55,873 nucleotides of DNA from Planctomycetota bacterium (GTDB lineage Bacteria > Planctomycetota > Phycisphaerae > Phycisphaerales > UBA1924): the NCBI GenBank assembly GCA_023432465.1, contig JAEYUO010000028.1, positions 1 through 55,873 of the forward strand, in the 5' to 3' direction. Positions within the stretch are counted from its first letter, which is position 1, and each line of letters begins with the position of its first letter. This document shows positions 27,769-36,526 of the stretch, piece after piece. Below the pieces are notes generated by a model. The model saw only the letters and a program-made list of their open reading frames with translations. It had not been told where the DNA came from and made no database searches. Position numbers and translations under genes: made by a program.

Positions 27769-27827
27769 CGTGAATGCCTCGGCAAAAAGTGCGCGATCAC
27801 GCGAGCTTCACCAGCTCACGGCACTCT

Positions 27828-27854
27828 TCATCGTCAGACAAACACACCAGTTTA
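27828..27854 (-). promoter_or_regulatory. Candidate sigma-28 (FliA) promoter of fliL
   Basis: On the minus strand TAAA (27851-27854) is followed after exactly 15 bases by GACGATGA (27828-27835), 6 of 8 matches to the -10 consensus GCCGATAA. It lies in the 132-base gap between the motA-like gene and fliL, with a predicted leader of about 50 bases. Confidence 0.5.
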
Positions 27855-27900
27855 AGGGTGGTCAACCCGGTCGCACCCCGCTCGTGGGGAGAAGGAACGA

Positions 27901-28734
27901 CTATGCCGCCTTCCGAACCACGGGCACCTCCGCCGGAGTCATTCTCGGACGAAGAACCAGTTCCGTCCGGCGCGATACATCCGCGGCGGATCCCCCGCTG
28001 GCGATCATGCGAGCGGATTCGATCACCACGCCGCTTGCCAGCACATCCGCCCGCTCGGCCTCTTCCAGCCAGTTCGCGGCCGAGGAGCACAGCGACAGCG
28101 CCAAGATGCACACCAAAACCATCAGGCCGATCCCCAAGGCAGCCCCGGAGCTCATCGCCGACGGGTTTGCCCAGACTTCAGCCATCAGCAGGATCGAGCC
28201 AAGCGCGGTGCCCAGCGCGACAGCCGGCCCTGCGCTGGCGACCTGAAGTGGGGTCTTTCGGGCAGCCGACCGGGCCTGAAGCCAGGCGTCCAGTTCGGCT
28301 GATGCGGCTGCGAAGGTCTCGTGGGCAGGGAGACGGCGCTCAAGCACCGTTGCAAGCACTGCAAAGGCCGAGCGGAAGGGGCTTGGCACCTCCACGGTTT
28401 CCGTCGTGGGATCTGAACGCGAGGCGGCAAGTCCGGCGCAGGCCTTCGCCAGCGCCTCAAGCTGCACGGCGAGCCGACGCTCGCGCGATCCGAGCATGCC
28501 GACAAGCCCGGTCGCCCGGGCAACCGGCAGAGCCGCCAGGCAGGCGCCCACGCAGCACAGCAGGATGATCAGGACATCAGGCACGTTGGCGAGCCAGAGG
28601 AGCGAACCGGGAATCACGTCCGAAGCGAGGTAAACCACGCCGCCGCCTCCTGCGCAGAGCCCCCCTGCGAGTCCAAGAGTGTTTATCGGAGCGTGGCCGC
28701 CCGGGCTTGATGTTCGCTTACCGGCCCAGCACAA
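27901..28734 (-). CDS. MotA-like stator protein, divergent
   Basis: This protein of about 277 residues has four hydrophobic helices in the MotA pattern: two at the N-terminus (about 17-35 and 47-68), a cytoplasmic loop of about 115 residues, then a pair (ASAGPAVALGTALGSILLMAEV and GAALGIGLMVLVCILALSLC) and a MotA-like tail (VVIESARMIASGGSAADVSRR). The usual proline of the fourth helix (LPxAxKL) is replaced by SSAANWL, and the loop lacks the standard arrangement. No motB follows. The start is uncertain: a TTG at 28734 overlaps the flgE end by 17 bases, while the natural MotA-like beginning INTLGLAGGL follows an ATA codon. It probably descends from MotA; activity as a stator is doubtful. Confidence 0.7.
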   Translation of the reverse strand: MCWAGKRTSSPGGHAPINTLGLAGGLCAGGGGVVYLASDVIPGSLLWLANVPDVLIILLCCVGACLAALPVARATGLVGMLGSRERRLAVQLEALAKACAGLAASRSDPTTETVEVPSPFRSAFAVLATVLERRLPAHETFAAASAELDAWLQARSAARKTPLQVASAGPAVALGTALGSILLMAEVWANPSAMSSGAALGIGLMVLVCILALSLCSSAANWLEEAERADVLASGVVIESARMIASGGSAADVSRRTELVLRPRMTPAEVPVVRKAA

Positions 28735-30451
28735 GAAGTTGCTGCATGAGCTGGTCGGTCGTCGTGATCACCCGCGAGGACGCTGAGTACCCCGTTGAGG
28801 CGAGGATCAGGTTGATGAACTCCTGCGACAGATCAACATTTGAGAGCTCCAGCGCCCCCCCGACGATCCGCCCTGCTCCCAGAGAGGTCGGTGCCTTGGT
28901 CTGGGGGGAGCCGCTGTTCGGACCGGATGTGAACAGGTTCGACCCCACCTCGACCAGCCCGTTGTTGTTGGCGAAGGTCGCAAGCACAACCTGACCGAGC
29001 GGACGTGTCAGCCCGTTTGTGAATGCCCCTGTGATGACCCCATCCGCGCCGACGGAGTACGCCGCCAGCGTGCCGCGGGGCGTGCCGTCCTGATACGTCG
29101 CGGCGATCTGTGATGTGACATCCGCCAGCGCGGTGACATTGTCAGAGCTGGTCGAGAGCGACACATCGATCACCAGCGGCGTCTCCGCGCCGGTGTCGCG
29201 ACGGTCGATCGAAACCTCGAAGTTGGGAGTCCCGGCCAGACGACCGGACGTATCGAAGTTCACCGTCCCCGTGCTCAACGCGCTGGAGAGATCGGTGTCG
29301 TCACCGGAGTCAGCAAAGTACCGCCATGTCGTGCCCGCATCGGACTTCCCTTCGAGCACCAGCGACATGGAGACCGTGAGCGGCGTGCCCAGTGAATCGA
29401 ACACCACGAAGCTCGTCCGGACCGATTCGCCATCGGCGGTCGCCTGCCGCGTCGGCGCAAAGGGCGAGCTCACCACAGCTCCGGCAGAGTCAACGATTCT
29501 GAGATCCGATGCGCCGATGTCCAGGTCGTTGACCGTACCGGTGTTCCCCACCACGGTGATGACCCCCGTGGTCGGATCAAGGGAGACGCCGGGTGTGAAG
29601 CCGTCCGGGTTCGTGCCGTTTGAGCCGCTGATGCCCAGGGCGGCGTTCAGAAAATCGATCAGGTCCTGAACGGTGGTCGTGCCATCGATGGCAAGCTGCG
29701 CAGTCGGGATGAGGCTCGATCCGCGGTGCGCATCGCGAAGCTCGATGCTCTGGCCGACGGCAAACAACGGATTCCCTACGTTCGACGCATCCTCGATCTC
29801 GGTCAGCAGCGACGTCAGTTCCAGCACGTTGCCCGGGCCCGGCGGGGTCGCCGACCCCAGCAACCCCAGCGCGGCCAGATCATGCCGCGAACCCTGAGTT
29901 GCCTCCGGCCCCGCCGCATTGAGATTGCCCGCGAACCGGACGTTTCGCGTCGCTTGAGCCAGCGTGAGCGTGCCAACAGGGATGCTCAGATCGCTGACCG
30001 CGGTCTGATCGATGTTGAAGTTCGCATCCACCCCATAGCCCTGCAGCCGCTCACCGGTAATCGATACAAGCTGGTTCAGCTCATTCTGCCGGAACGCCCC
30101 CGCCCGGGTGTAGAACGTCGACTCGCCCCGGCGGACCATGAAGAAGCCGTCCCCCTCGAGCGCAAGGTCGCGCGAGTCGCCGGTGGCGGAGATCGAGCCA
30201 CCCGAGAAGTCCCGCTGTGTTCCGGCGATCGTGACGCCCAGACCCACCTGCGAGGGGTTCGTCCCGCCGAACGTCGCCGATGGCTCCGAACCCATCGAGA
30301 ACGTGCGCGAGAACTGAGTGGAGAAGAGCATGCGGCTGCTCTTGAACGCGGTCGTGTTCACGTTCGCGATGTTGTTACCGATGACATCAAGGTTCCGGGC
30401 GTTTGCATTCAGCCCCGAGAGCCCGGTGAACATTGCGACGGTCGAAGCCAT
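28718..30451 (-). CDS. flgE: Flagellar hook protein FlgE
   Basis: This 577-residue protein polymerises into the hook. The N-terminus FTGLSGLNANARNLDVIGNNIANVNTTAFKSSRMLF has the rod/hook motif, followed by VGLGVTIAGTQRDFSGGSISATGDSRDLALEGDGFFMVRRG. The C-terminus IVGGALELSNVDLSQEFINLILASTGYSASSRVITTTDQLMQQLLVLGR is the matching coiled segment. The middle D1/D2 domains are enlarged. The ATG at 30451 is chosen; a longer version from 30472 adds only a basic, non-conserved stretch. Confidence 0.95.
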   Translation of the reverse strand: MASTVAMFTGLSGLNANARNLDVIGNNIANVNTTAFKSSRMLFSTQFSRTFSMGSEPSATFGGTNPSQVGLGVTIAGTQRDFSGGSISATGDSRDLALEGDGFFMVRRGESTFYTRAGAFRQNELNQLVSITGERLQGYGVDANFNIDQTAVSDLSIPVGTLTLAQATRNVRFAGNLNAAGPEATQGSRHDLAALGLLGSATPPGPGNVLELTSLLTEIEDASNVGNPLFAVGQSIELRDAHRGSSLIPTAQLAIDGTTTVQDLIDFLNAALGISGSNGTNPDGFTPGVSLDPTTGVITVVGNTGTVNDLDIGASDLRIVDSAGAVVSSPFAPTRQATADGESVRTSFVVFDSLGTPLTVSMSLVLEGKSDAGTTWRYFADSGDDTDLSSALSTGTVNFDTSGRLAGTPNFEVSIDRRDTGAETPLVIDVSLSTSSDNVTALADVTSQIAATYQDGTPRGTLAAYSVGADGVITGAFTNGLTRPLGQVVLATFANNNGLVEVGSNLFTSGPNSGSPQTKAPTSLGAGRIVGGALELSNVDLSQEFINLILASTGYSASSRVITTTDQLMQQLLVLGR

Positions 30452-30511
30452 GTGGAGACCCTTCCCATGCACGGCGCAGAGCGCCGAGGAGTACTTTCAC
30501 GCATCCCTGTT

Positions 30512-31012
30512 TCACGCGGCCTGTCCGCGACTATCCCTCTGTGCCAGCAGACGCGCCAGCGACGGACTGTCCAGGGCGGTCGGCGGACCGACCGGTGCCG
30601 GCACCGCCTCCGACGCAGTGAGAACACCGGCAAGGTCGATCACGCCGTCAATCCCGTCGAGGATGCCTGACTTCGTGCCCGCCGCTCCAACCACCGTACG
30701 CTGGTGCACATCCAGGATCACACGCTGGTCATCGATCATCACCAGCGCCTTCCGCAGGCCACCGGCCTCAGCGCGATCCGCCGCGAGCGACAACCTTGCG
30801 AGCTGATCGTCGGTGAGCTTCAGCCCGGAACCCGACTCGATCTCCACGGGCCTGCTGCTCGAAAGCGAACCCTCGCGTGCACGCCGCAGCAACTCGGTGA
30901 ACTCGCCCGGCTGCACGCCCGAAGGCTGCGCCGGTGCGGGCGTTGCCTGCGCCGGGTTGACCCGGCCCAGCTGGCCGAGCTGCCGGAGCATCGCGGTGGA
31001 ATCGGTGCTCAT
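30512..31012 (-). CDS. Flagellar operon protein (TIGR02530-like)
   Basis: This 166-residue protein contains SGLKLTDDQLARLSLAADRAEAGGLRKALVMIDDQRVILDVHQRTVVGA. This matches the family commonly encoded between flgD and flgE (small flagellar operon protein with LTxxDLxxLxxAVxxAxxKGxxxSLVLxDxxAxIVxVxNRTVITA). The exact role is unknown. The 55 residues before that core are Pro/Ala-rich and the C-terminus is extended. The ATG at 31012 has GGGGAG eight bases upstream. The order flgD, this gene, flgE supports the call. Confidence 0.85.
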   Translation of the reverse strand: MSTDSTAMLRQLGQLGRVNPAQATPAPAQPSGVQPGEFTELLRRAREGSLSSSRPVEIESGSGLKLTDDQLARLSLAADRAEAGGLRKALVMIDDQRVILDVHQRTVVGAAGTKSGILDGIDGVIDLAGVLTASEAVPAPVGPPTALDSPSLARLLAQRDSRGQAA

Positions 31013-31148
31013 TGCGACACTCCCCGAACACATCGATCATGCAGGAAGTCGGCTCCGCCGCGCTCCCTCGTCCGTTGATCAAGTCCCGCCGGCTCCGCCG
31101 CGGCTTGTGTTCGCTGCTTCTCGAACTCCCGCTCAACGCTCAGCAGAT

Positions 31149-31646
31149 TCACGGTTCGTCGTCCGGGTTCCCATCATCGGCCTGCTCATCGGGGCCAGGC
31201 GCCTCCGGGTCCGGAGTGGGCTCGGGTTCTTCAAAGAACGACGGATCGATCATCTCATCCACGTTCTCGAACCGGACGCGGAAGCCGTTGAGCAGGTTCA
31301 GGATCGGCCCCTCGGCCGTGCGCGAAACACTGATGACCTCGCCCTCGACGCGCAGGTTCCCTGTGCTCACGCCGGAGATGTACTTGCCGATCAGCCCTCC
31401 CGCGGCGGCGAGCTGATTCTGCGAGACCATCGACTCCAGCTTGCTTGAGAGCTCGATGTCGGACTGAATGCTCCGCAGGCTCGACATCTGCTCAAGCAGC
31501 GCGGCCGAGTCGTTGGGCTTCAGCGGATCCTGGTTGGCCAGCTCGGTGAACATGATCTTGACGAACTCCTCGCTCGTCAGATCACTGAACGCATTCTTGG
31601 TCGCGGCCGTGCTGGAGAGTTGCGAAACGCTGCCGATGCTGGACAT
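31149..31646 (-). CDS. flgD: Flagellar hook assembly scaffolding protein FlgD
   Basis: This 165-residue protein has the FlgD N-terminal segment FVKIMFTELANQDPLKPNDSAALLEQMSSLRSIQSDIELSSKLESM, then a short domain (GKYISGVSTGNLRVEGEVISV) and an acidic Glu/Asp/Pro tail. FlgD caps the growing hook; it is shorter than enteric FlgD because the C-terminal Tudor/FnIII region is missing or reduced. The start at 31646 fits GGTGGAG upstream. It follows fliK, as in many fli/flg clusters. Confidence 0.92.
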   Translation of the reverse strand: MSSIGSVSQLSSTAATKNAFSDLTSEEFVKIMFTELANQDPLKPNDSAALLEQMSSLRSIQSDIELSSKLESMVSQNQLAAAGGLIGKYISGVSTGNLRVEGEVISVSRTAEGPILNLLNGFRVRFENVDEMIDPSFFEEPEPTPDPEAPGPDEQADDGNPDDEP

Positions 31647-31664
31647 GGTTCACTCCACCGATCT

Positions 31665-33107
31665 TCAGGCGATCGTGTCAACCCGCGAGGACGAGACCAT
31701 CATGACGCCATTCATCGCCGGATCGCGTTCCGGTTGAACCGATTCAACCCCGAGCTCGCCTTCGCGTCCCTGCGAATCGAACCCCATCTTCGATTGGCCG
31801 TACTCGCGGTCTCCGCCGCTCGATCCCGCTCCAGACTCGCTTTCCGCGGCGGAATCCTCCGCCGTGAATCGCCCGAGCCTGCCCTCGGCCTGTTGCTCCA
31901 GCCTTCGGAGCATCTCGGCCGCAGGGTCCGCCTCGCGCAGGAGTTCCACCCTAAACCGCGAGGACTCCCAACCCTTCGCTTCCAGCGAAGCGCGGAGCGT
32001 CTCAGAGGACTGTTCCAGCAACTGCCGTGCCTGATCAGTCGAGGTCTCGAACCTCGCGTGGAGCGTCCCGTTCTCCACTTCCATGCGAATACGCACGAAG
32101 CCGAGGGACTCCGGGTTCAGGCGGAGAGTGAGCGCTCCATCGGCCCGGCTGAGGGCGACCGCCATGCCCCGAGCAACCTGTGAAGCAACCATCGCCGCAT
32201 GCCGCTCGTTGGTAGCGACTTTCGTGCCCGGTGGCGACGGTCTTTGCGCTTCCCAGCGCGGCATGTGCGCATCGCCGCCGGCCTTGCGCCCGGCCGCTCC
32301 CGCCACGACCGCCGCGGCCGGAGATGCGACCTGAGTCGGACGACTCGCGGCAGAAGCGTCAACGGCTTTGAGAACAGGGGGAGCGGTTGTTGACGCCGCG
32401 GCGACTGCTGCGGCAGGTTGAATCGCGCGATTCTGACTGGCCGCGGTGGCCGTTCCAGCCTGCGAATCGTGCGGCCGCCCCGTCGATTGGTCATCACGGC
32501 GCCCCCCAGTCTCCCGGGTTCGGTCATGAGCAATGTCACCGTGGAGGTTGGACGCATCCGGGGCCTGTTCGCGCCGCAACTGCTGTGGCTGAGGAATCTG
32601 CGACTCGGTGTCCGCAGGCTTCACCCCGGCTTGATCTGATCGCGAAGACGGACCACTCCCTTGCTGCGTTCCGGCGATGTGCGCGGAGCCGGCCCCCCCA
32701 CCACCGTCTGCGTTCGTCGCAGATTTCTGCTGAACGCGAGGATCGGCTCGAAGGAGTTGCCGGTTCAGTATGCCAATCGTCAGGGGCTGAAGGTCTGCCA
32801 GGATTGCGGTAGCGATGGAGTGCGCGTTCTGATCCGCGGATTCCCCCGATTCGTCCTGGGACTCTCCATCTTCTGTGCTCAGCGATGCACGCGATTGCTC
32901 GGCACCCGCCTCCGAATCGAGTGCTGTCGCGTCCGCGGGTTCACCGTCTGGCTGCTCCGCGCTCCGAGGCTTGCTCCCCGCCCGGTCGGGGCCATGCTCG
33001 GCCAGCAGCTCCCAGAATGCCCCGTCCCGCGTGCGTGTGTCGCCACCATCGCGCGATCGCACGGCCGGAACGACGGATTCAAGAACCTGGGCTGCTTGCA
33101 ACTGCAT
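31665..33107 (-). CDS. fliK: Flagellar hook-length control protein FliK
   Basis: This protein of about 480 residues is Ala/Gln/Ser-rich and low in order for most of its length. Its FliK C-terminal domain (HAAMVASQVARGMAVALSRADGALTLRLNPESLGFVRIRMEVENGTLHARFETSTDQARQLLEQSSETLRASLEAKGWESSRFRVELL) is the part that contacts FlhB to stop hook growth. The start is uncertain: the ATG at 33107 is used, which overlaps the upstream gene by 29 bases; ATG at 33146 and GTG at 33164 are alternatives. Confidence 0.9.
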   Translation of the reverse strand: MQLQAAQVLESVVPAVRSRDGGDTRTRDGAFWELLAEHGPDRAGSKPRSAEQPDGEPADATALDSEAGAEQSRASLSTEDGESQDESGESADQNAHSIATAILADLQPLTIGILNRQLLRADPRVQQKSATNADGGGGAGSAHIAGTQQGSGPSSRSDQAGVKPADTESQIPQPQQLRREQAPDASNLHGDIAHDRTRETGGRRDDQSTGRPHDSQAGTATAASQNRAIQPAAAVAAASTTAPPVLKAVDASAASRPTQVASPAAAVVAGAAGRKAGGDAHMPRWEAQRPSPPGTKVATNERHAAMVASQVARGMAVALSRADGALTLRLNPESLGFVRIRMEVENGTLHARFETSTDQARQLLEQSSETLRASLEAKGWESSRFRVELLREADPAAEMLRRLEQQAEGRLGRFTAEDSAAESESGAGSSGGDREYGQSKMGFDSQGREGELGVESVQPERDPAMNGVMMVSSSRVDTIA

Positions 33108-33822
33108 CGGCGGTGGGGTTCCCGGCGCGCGGCGATTCCCCGGCATCCTCCGCCGTGACCACACCTCGCGTCCGAAGACGCTCTAGCAAGTCCGCTGCCA
33201 CCGTGGGCCGCTCCTTGGCGAACTCGGACACAATCGCCGACCGCTTCCGTTCATCCATCTTTGCCAGGTACGCAATGACCTCGTCGGCAAGACCTTCGGA
33301 CATCATCACTTCCAGCATGGACTTGGCTTCGCGTGCCTTTAGGCCTTCAAGCGTGGCCAGAGCGGTTTGAAACTGGGCCGTACCCTCGATCTCCAGGTAC
33401 TTCTTCTTCTGGCTTTCAAACGCCGCGATGCGAAGATTCAACTCCTCCTCCCGCTGATCAAGCTCATCCTGCCTGCGCAAGAGCTGCGAGCCCAGGTCGT
33501 CGATCTCGCGCTGGCGGCGCAGCATCCGCTGGGTCGCCAGTTCCGCCTCAGCGCGGTCCTGGCTCAAGCGGTCCGCCGCCGGGATCGGGGGCTGGGCCAA
33601 CTTCTCCGCGGCCAGTTCCTGCTGCCGTGTCAGGGCCTGCGCAACAGTCATCGCCTCCAGTTCCGCGGCCTCGATGCCCACGGGCTTGGCGAACAGCTCG
33701 CGCAGCTTCTCCACACGTTCCCGGTTCAGCCGCTCAGTTGCCGCAAGCCACCCAACGAACCCGGCAAGCGCCAGGATGTTCGCCAGAGCAATCATGCTCA
33801 GCACAAGCCAGATGGTCTTCAT
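33079..33822 (-). CDS. MotE-like flagellar coiled-coil membrane protein
   Basis: This 247-residue protein has an N-terminal transmembrane helix (residues about 5-27), a long coiled coil (LRRQDELDQREEELNLRIAAFESQKKKYLEI), then a MgtE-N-like helical segment (AKSMLEVMMSEGLADEVIAYLAKMDERKRSAIVSEFAKERPTVAADLLERLR). Proteins of this architecture sit after fliJ in many flagellar operons and are annotated as MotE or FlaA-like chaperones of the motor. The start has AGGAGGG eight bases upstream. Its exact partner here is unknown. Confidence 0.78.
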   Translation of the reverse strand: MKTIWLVLSMIALANILALAGFVGWLAATERLNRERVEKLRELFAKPVGIEAAELEAMTVAQALTRQQELAAEKLAQPPIPAADRLSQDRAEAELATQRMLRRQREIDDLGSQLLRRQDELDQREEELNLRIAAFESQKKKYLEIEGTAQFQTALATLEGLKAREAKSMLEVMMSEGLADEVIAYLAKMDERKRSAIVSEFAKERPTVAADLLERLRTRGVVTAEDAGESPRAGNPTADAVASSPGS

Positions 33823-33825
33823 GGG

Positions 33826-34305
33826 TCACATCCCTCCTGCCGCGGCGTTCCGTGCCGCACCGATCGTTGCCAGTTCGTCAAGCTCGGCGATCTCCCGCCG
33901 CGAACGCACCGACCTCCACTCCTCGAACCTCCGCTCTCGGAGCCGCTCCACACCCTTGCGTGCAGTCGTCGCCTCAAGCAGAACATCGCGAGCACGCTCA
34001 AGCCTCCGCAGCACGCCCGCCAGTTCGATCGCGCACTGCTGCGCCTCGACCGTGAGCCGCAACGCCGCGCTGGAATCCATGCGGACCGATCCGATTCCCC
34101 CGCGAACCGCCGCGCCGCCGCCGGGCACGAACCGCTCGCGCAGGTCCGCCCGCGATTGAACCAGCTTCGCGTTGATCCCTCGCAGCCGCTCCTCCACCCG
34201 CACACGCTCCTGCTCGATCGAGGCAACCTCGCGCAGCCGCTCCTCCTCAAGGCGTCTGCGATGCGCCAACACCGGCTCGAGCGTGAATCGGAACGGTCCG
34301 GACAT
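33826..34305 (-). CDS. fliJ: Flagellar export chaperone/stalk protein FliJ
   Basis: This 159-residue protein has a FliJ-like start (FRFTLEPVLAHRRRLEEERLREVASIEQERVRVEERLRGINAKL) and is predicted to be almost entirely a two-helix coiled coil. FliJ forms the stalk of the FliI ATPase. Position after fliI supports the call. It lies 8 bases downstream of fliI and 3 before the MotE-like gene, with GAGGTGA upstream as ribosome site. Confidence 0.9.
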   Translation of the reverse strand: MSGPFRFTLEPVLAHRRRLEEERLREVASIEQERVRVEERLRGINAKLVQSRADLRERFVPGGGAAVRGGIGSVRMDSSAALRLTVEAQQCAIELAGVLRRLERARDVLLEATTARKGVERLRERRFEEWRSVRSRREIAELDELATIGAARNAAAGGM

Positions 34306-34313
34306 GCGTCACC

Positions 34314-35687
34314 TCACCCCTTGCGCCCGGCGGCCTTCTGCAGTTCCGCCCCCGCCTCGATGGCCAGCTTCGTCAATCGCGAGCGGGACTGCTCGAACGG
34401 ATCGACCTCGCGCGGGTCCTGCATCAGCAGCGAGCGGATCGCCTCGTGATAGCGGATCGCGACATCCGCCACCGCGCTGGACCCCTTCGCGTACGCGCCG
34501 ATCTGCACCAGGTCCTCAACCTTGCGATACTCCGCCAGCAGCCGGACAATCTGCCGTCTCGCGGCAATGTGCGCAGGCTCGCAAACGTCATCGGCGACGC
34601 GCGACACCGAGTCGAGAACATCGATGGCCGGATAGTGGGCCCGCTGCGCCAGCAACCGGCTGAGCATGATGTGACCGTCGAGGATGCCGCGGGCCGCATC
34701 CGCGACCGGCTCGGTCATGTCGTCGCCCTCAACAAGGATCGAGTAGAGCCCGGTCACCGAGCCGCCCGCGTGCGTTGCGTCGCCGGAATCCAGTGCCCCG
34801 GCTCGCTCCAGCAGCCGCGCCATCGACGCGAAGACGCTGGGCGTATACCCGCGGGTCGCCGGAGGCTCGCCGACGGACAGGCCGATCTGCCGCTTGGCGT
34901 GCGCGAAACGCGTGAGCGAGTCCATGATGAGCATCACGCTCGCACCCTGATCTCGGAAGTGCTCCGCGACGGTGCACGCGACCAGCGCCGCCCGCACACG
35001 CAGCATCGGCGATTCATCGCTTGTTGCGCAGACCACCACGCTGCGGGCCAGACCCTCGGGTCCGAGGTTGTGCTCGACAAAGTCTCGCACTTCGCGGCCT
35101 CGCTCGCCGATCAGCGCGACGACAGAAACATCCGATGCGCAGTTCCTCGCGACGCAGCCGAGCAACGTGGACTTGCCGACGCCCGGGCCGGCGAACACAC
35201 CCATGCGCTGGCCACGCCCGAGTGTTGTGAACAAGTCAATCGCACGAACGCCCGTGGGCAGGGGTTCGGTGACGCCCGCTCTCCGCAATGGCGAGAGTGG
35301 CTCCGGATCGAGCAGCCGCGGTGCAAGCCCGCGCACCGGACCCATTCCGTCGATCGGCCGTGCCAAGCCGTCAATAACACGCCCCAGCAACGCGTGCCCC
35401 ACGCCCACGGTCTGCTGCGCGTGCAACCCGGTCACACGATCGCCCGCGCGAAGCCCGGAGGGTGAACCCAGCATCATCACGATCGCGCGGCCGCCGTCAA
35501 AGCCGACAACCTCGCCCAGCGACTGCGCCTCGCCCGACGCATTCCCTCCGACACGCACCAGCGCGCCGACCGGCACCGGCAGGTCACGCACCAGCACGGT
35601 GAGCCCGCGGAGCGCATCGACCCGTCCGACAAACCGGAGCGGCTCGATGTGTCGCACCGTCTGGATCGCAGGCTCAAGGGTGATCAT
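34314..35687 (-). CDS. fliI: Flagellum-specific ATPase FliI
   Basis: This 457-residue F1-beta-like ATPase unfolds and delivers substrates to the export gate. The Walker A AGPGVGKST is at 166-174; further marks are VVALIGERGREVRDFVEHNLG, VMLIMDSLTRFAHAKRQIGLSVGEPPATRGYTPSVFASMARLLERAG and the DGHIMLSRLLA end of the catalytic domain. The length is normal. It overlaps fliH by four bases. Confidence 0.96.
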   Translation of the reverse strand: MITLEPAIQTVRHIEPLRFVGRVDALRGLTVLVRDLPVPVGALVRVGGNASGEAQSLGEVVGFDGGRAIVMMLGSPSGLRAGDRVTGLHAQQTVGVGHALLGRVIDGLARPIDGMGPVRGLAPRLLDPEPLSPLRRAGVTEPLPTGVRAIDLFTTLGRGQRMGVFAGPGVGKSTLLGCVARNCASDVSVVALIGERGREVRDFVEHNLGPEGLARSVVVCATSDESPMLRVRAALVACTVAEHFRDQGASVMLIMDSLTRFAHAKRQIGLSVGEPPATRGYTPSVFASMARLLERAGALDSGDATHAGGSVTGLYSILVEGDDMTEPVADAARGILDGHIMLSRLLAQRAHYPAIDVLDSVSRVADDVCEPAHIAARRQIVRLLAEYRKVEDLVQIGAYAKGSSAVADVAIRYHEAIRSLLMQDPREVDPFEQSRSRLTKLAIEAGAELQKAAGRKG

Positions 35688-36433
35688 GCCCGCCCCGCTT
35701 CCCCGGCGCCGGCATCCGCGCCCGGCAGCAGCACCTCAAGAATCCGCTCAAGCTGCGTATCAATCGACGCATCGATCTCGCCGCCTCCCGGGACATCCGC
35801 CGTGCCGCGGGTTGTCGCAACGCACGAACCCGGCGCGAGCGTCGCATCCGGCTCGATGGATGCCCCCTGCACCGCCTCGAACGCCCCGACCAGCCCCGGC
35901 AGCGATTCCGTCGCGACCTGAAGGTCCGACGGGTTCACGCGGATCGTCAACTCCGTCGGGCGAGTCACCGCGCCGAGCACCGCCCGCATCTGATCGACAA
36001 CGACAGTCGGGTCGGCCTGGACGATCCGCTTGACCACCTTGCCGGCGATCAGCGTCGCCAGTTTCAACACTTCGACGTGTGCCTCACACAGCATCGCCTC
36101 GCGCTGCGCATTGAACTGCGTAAGCGCCGCCGTCCAGGACTTCTCGATCTGCTCGATCTGCGCGGCCCGCTGCGCAGCCGCCGCTGCTCGTCCCTCTTCC
36201 TGTCCCTTGCGGCGCCCCTCGTCCAGCCCCTTGGCCAATCCCTCGGCGTGCCCTCGCTCGGCCGCGCCGGCGACGATGCGGTCCCGCTCGGCCTTGCCCT
36301 CTGCCAGAAGCTGATCGGCCCGCGCCCGCGCGCTCTCGATCAGGATCTGCCCCTGTCGCGACAGATCGCCAAGGTCCAGGACGATCGCGTCCCGGGCAAC
36401 ATTGTGCGAGTTGGCGTGCTTGATGAGGGCCAT
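35684..36433 (-). CDS. fliH: Flagellar assembly protein FliH
   Basis: This 249-residue protein regulates FliI. It has an N-terminal charged helix with Ala/Glu heptads (LIESARARADQLLAEGKAERDRIVAGAAERGHAEGLAKGLDEGRRKGQEEGRAAAA, including the family's GxxxG repeats), then the V-type subunit E-like C-terminus (REAMLCEAHVEVLKLATLIAGKVVKRIVQADPTVVVDQMRAVL). The ATG at 36433 (MALIKH) is chosen over 36493 because the preceding 20 codons are not conserved. It overlaps fliI by four bases. Confidence 0.92.
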   Translation of the reverse strand: MALIKHANSHNVARDAIVLDLGDLSRQGQILIESARARADQLLAEGKAERDRIVAGAAERGHAEGLAKGLDEGRRKGQEEGRAAAAAQRAAQIEQIEKSWTAALTQFNAQREAMLCEAHVEVLKLATLIAGKVVKRIVQADPTVVVDQMRAVLGAVTRPTELTIRVNPSDLQVATESLPGLVGAFEAVQGASIEPDATLAPGSCVATTRGTADVPGGGEIDASIDTQLERILEVLLPGADAGAGEAGRA

Positions 36434-36484
36434 GCGGGAGTTCAGGAGTCCAAAAGACCAGAATGCAGAATGTCCATGCACCGG

Positions 36485-36502
36485 CCCTCGCACCTGCGAG
36501 GG
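36485..36502. repeat. Inverted repeat in the fliG-fliH gap
   Basis: CCCTCGCA and TGCGAGGG form a perfect 8-bp stem with a 2-nt loop in the 93-base gap. No T-run follows on either strand, so it is not a normal terminator. Confidence 0.5.
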
Positions 36503-36526
36503 ACGCGAAACTCAAGAGAAGAGCGG

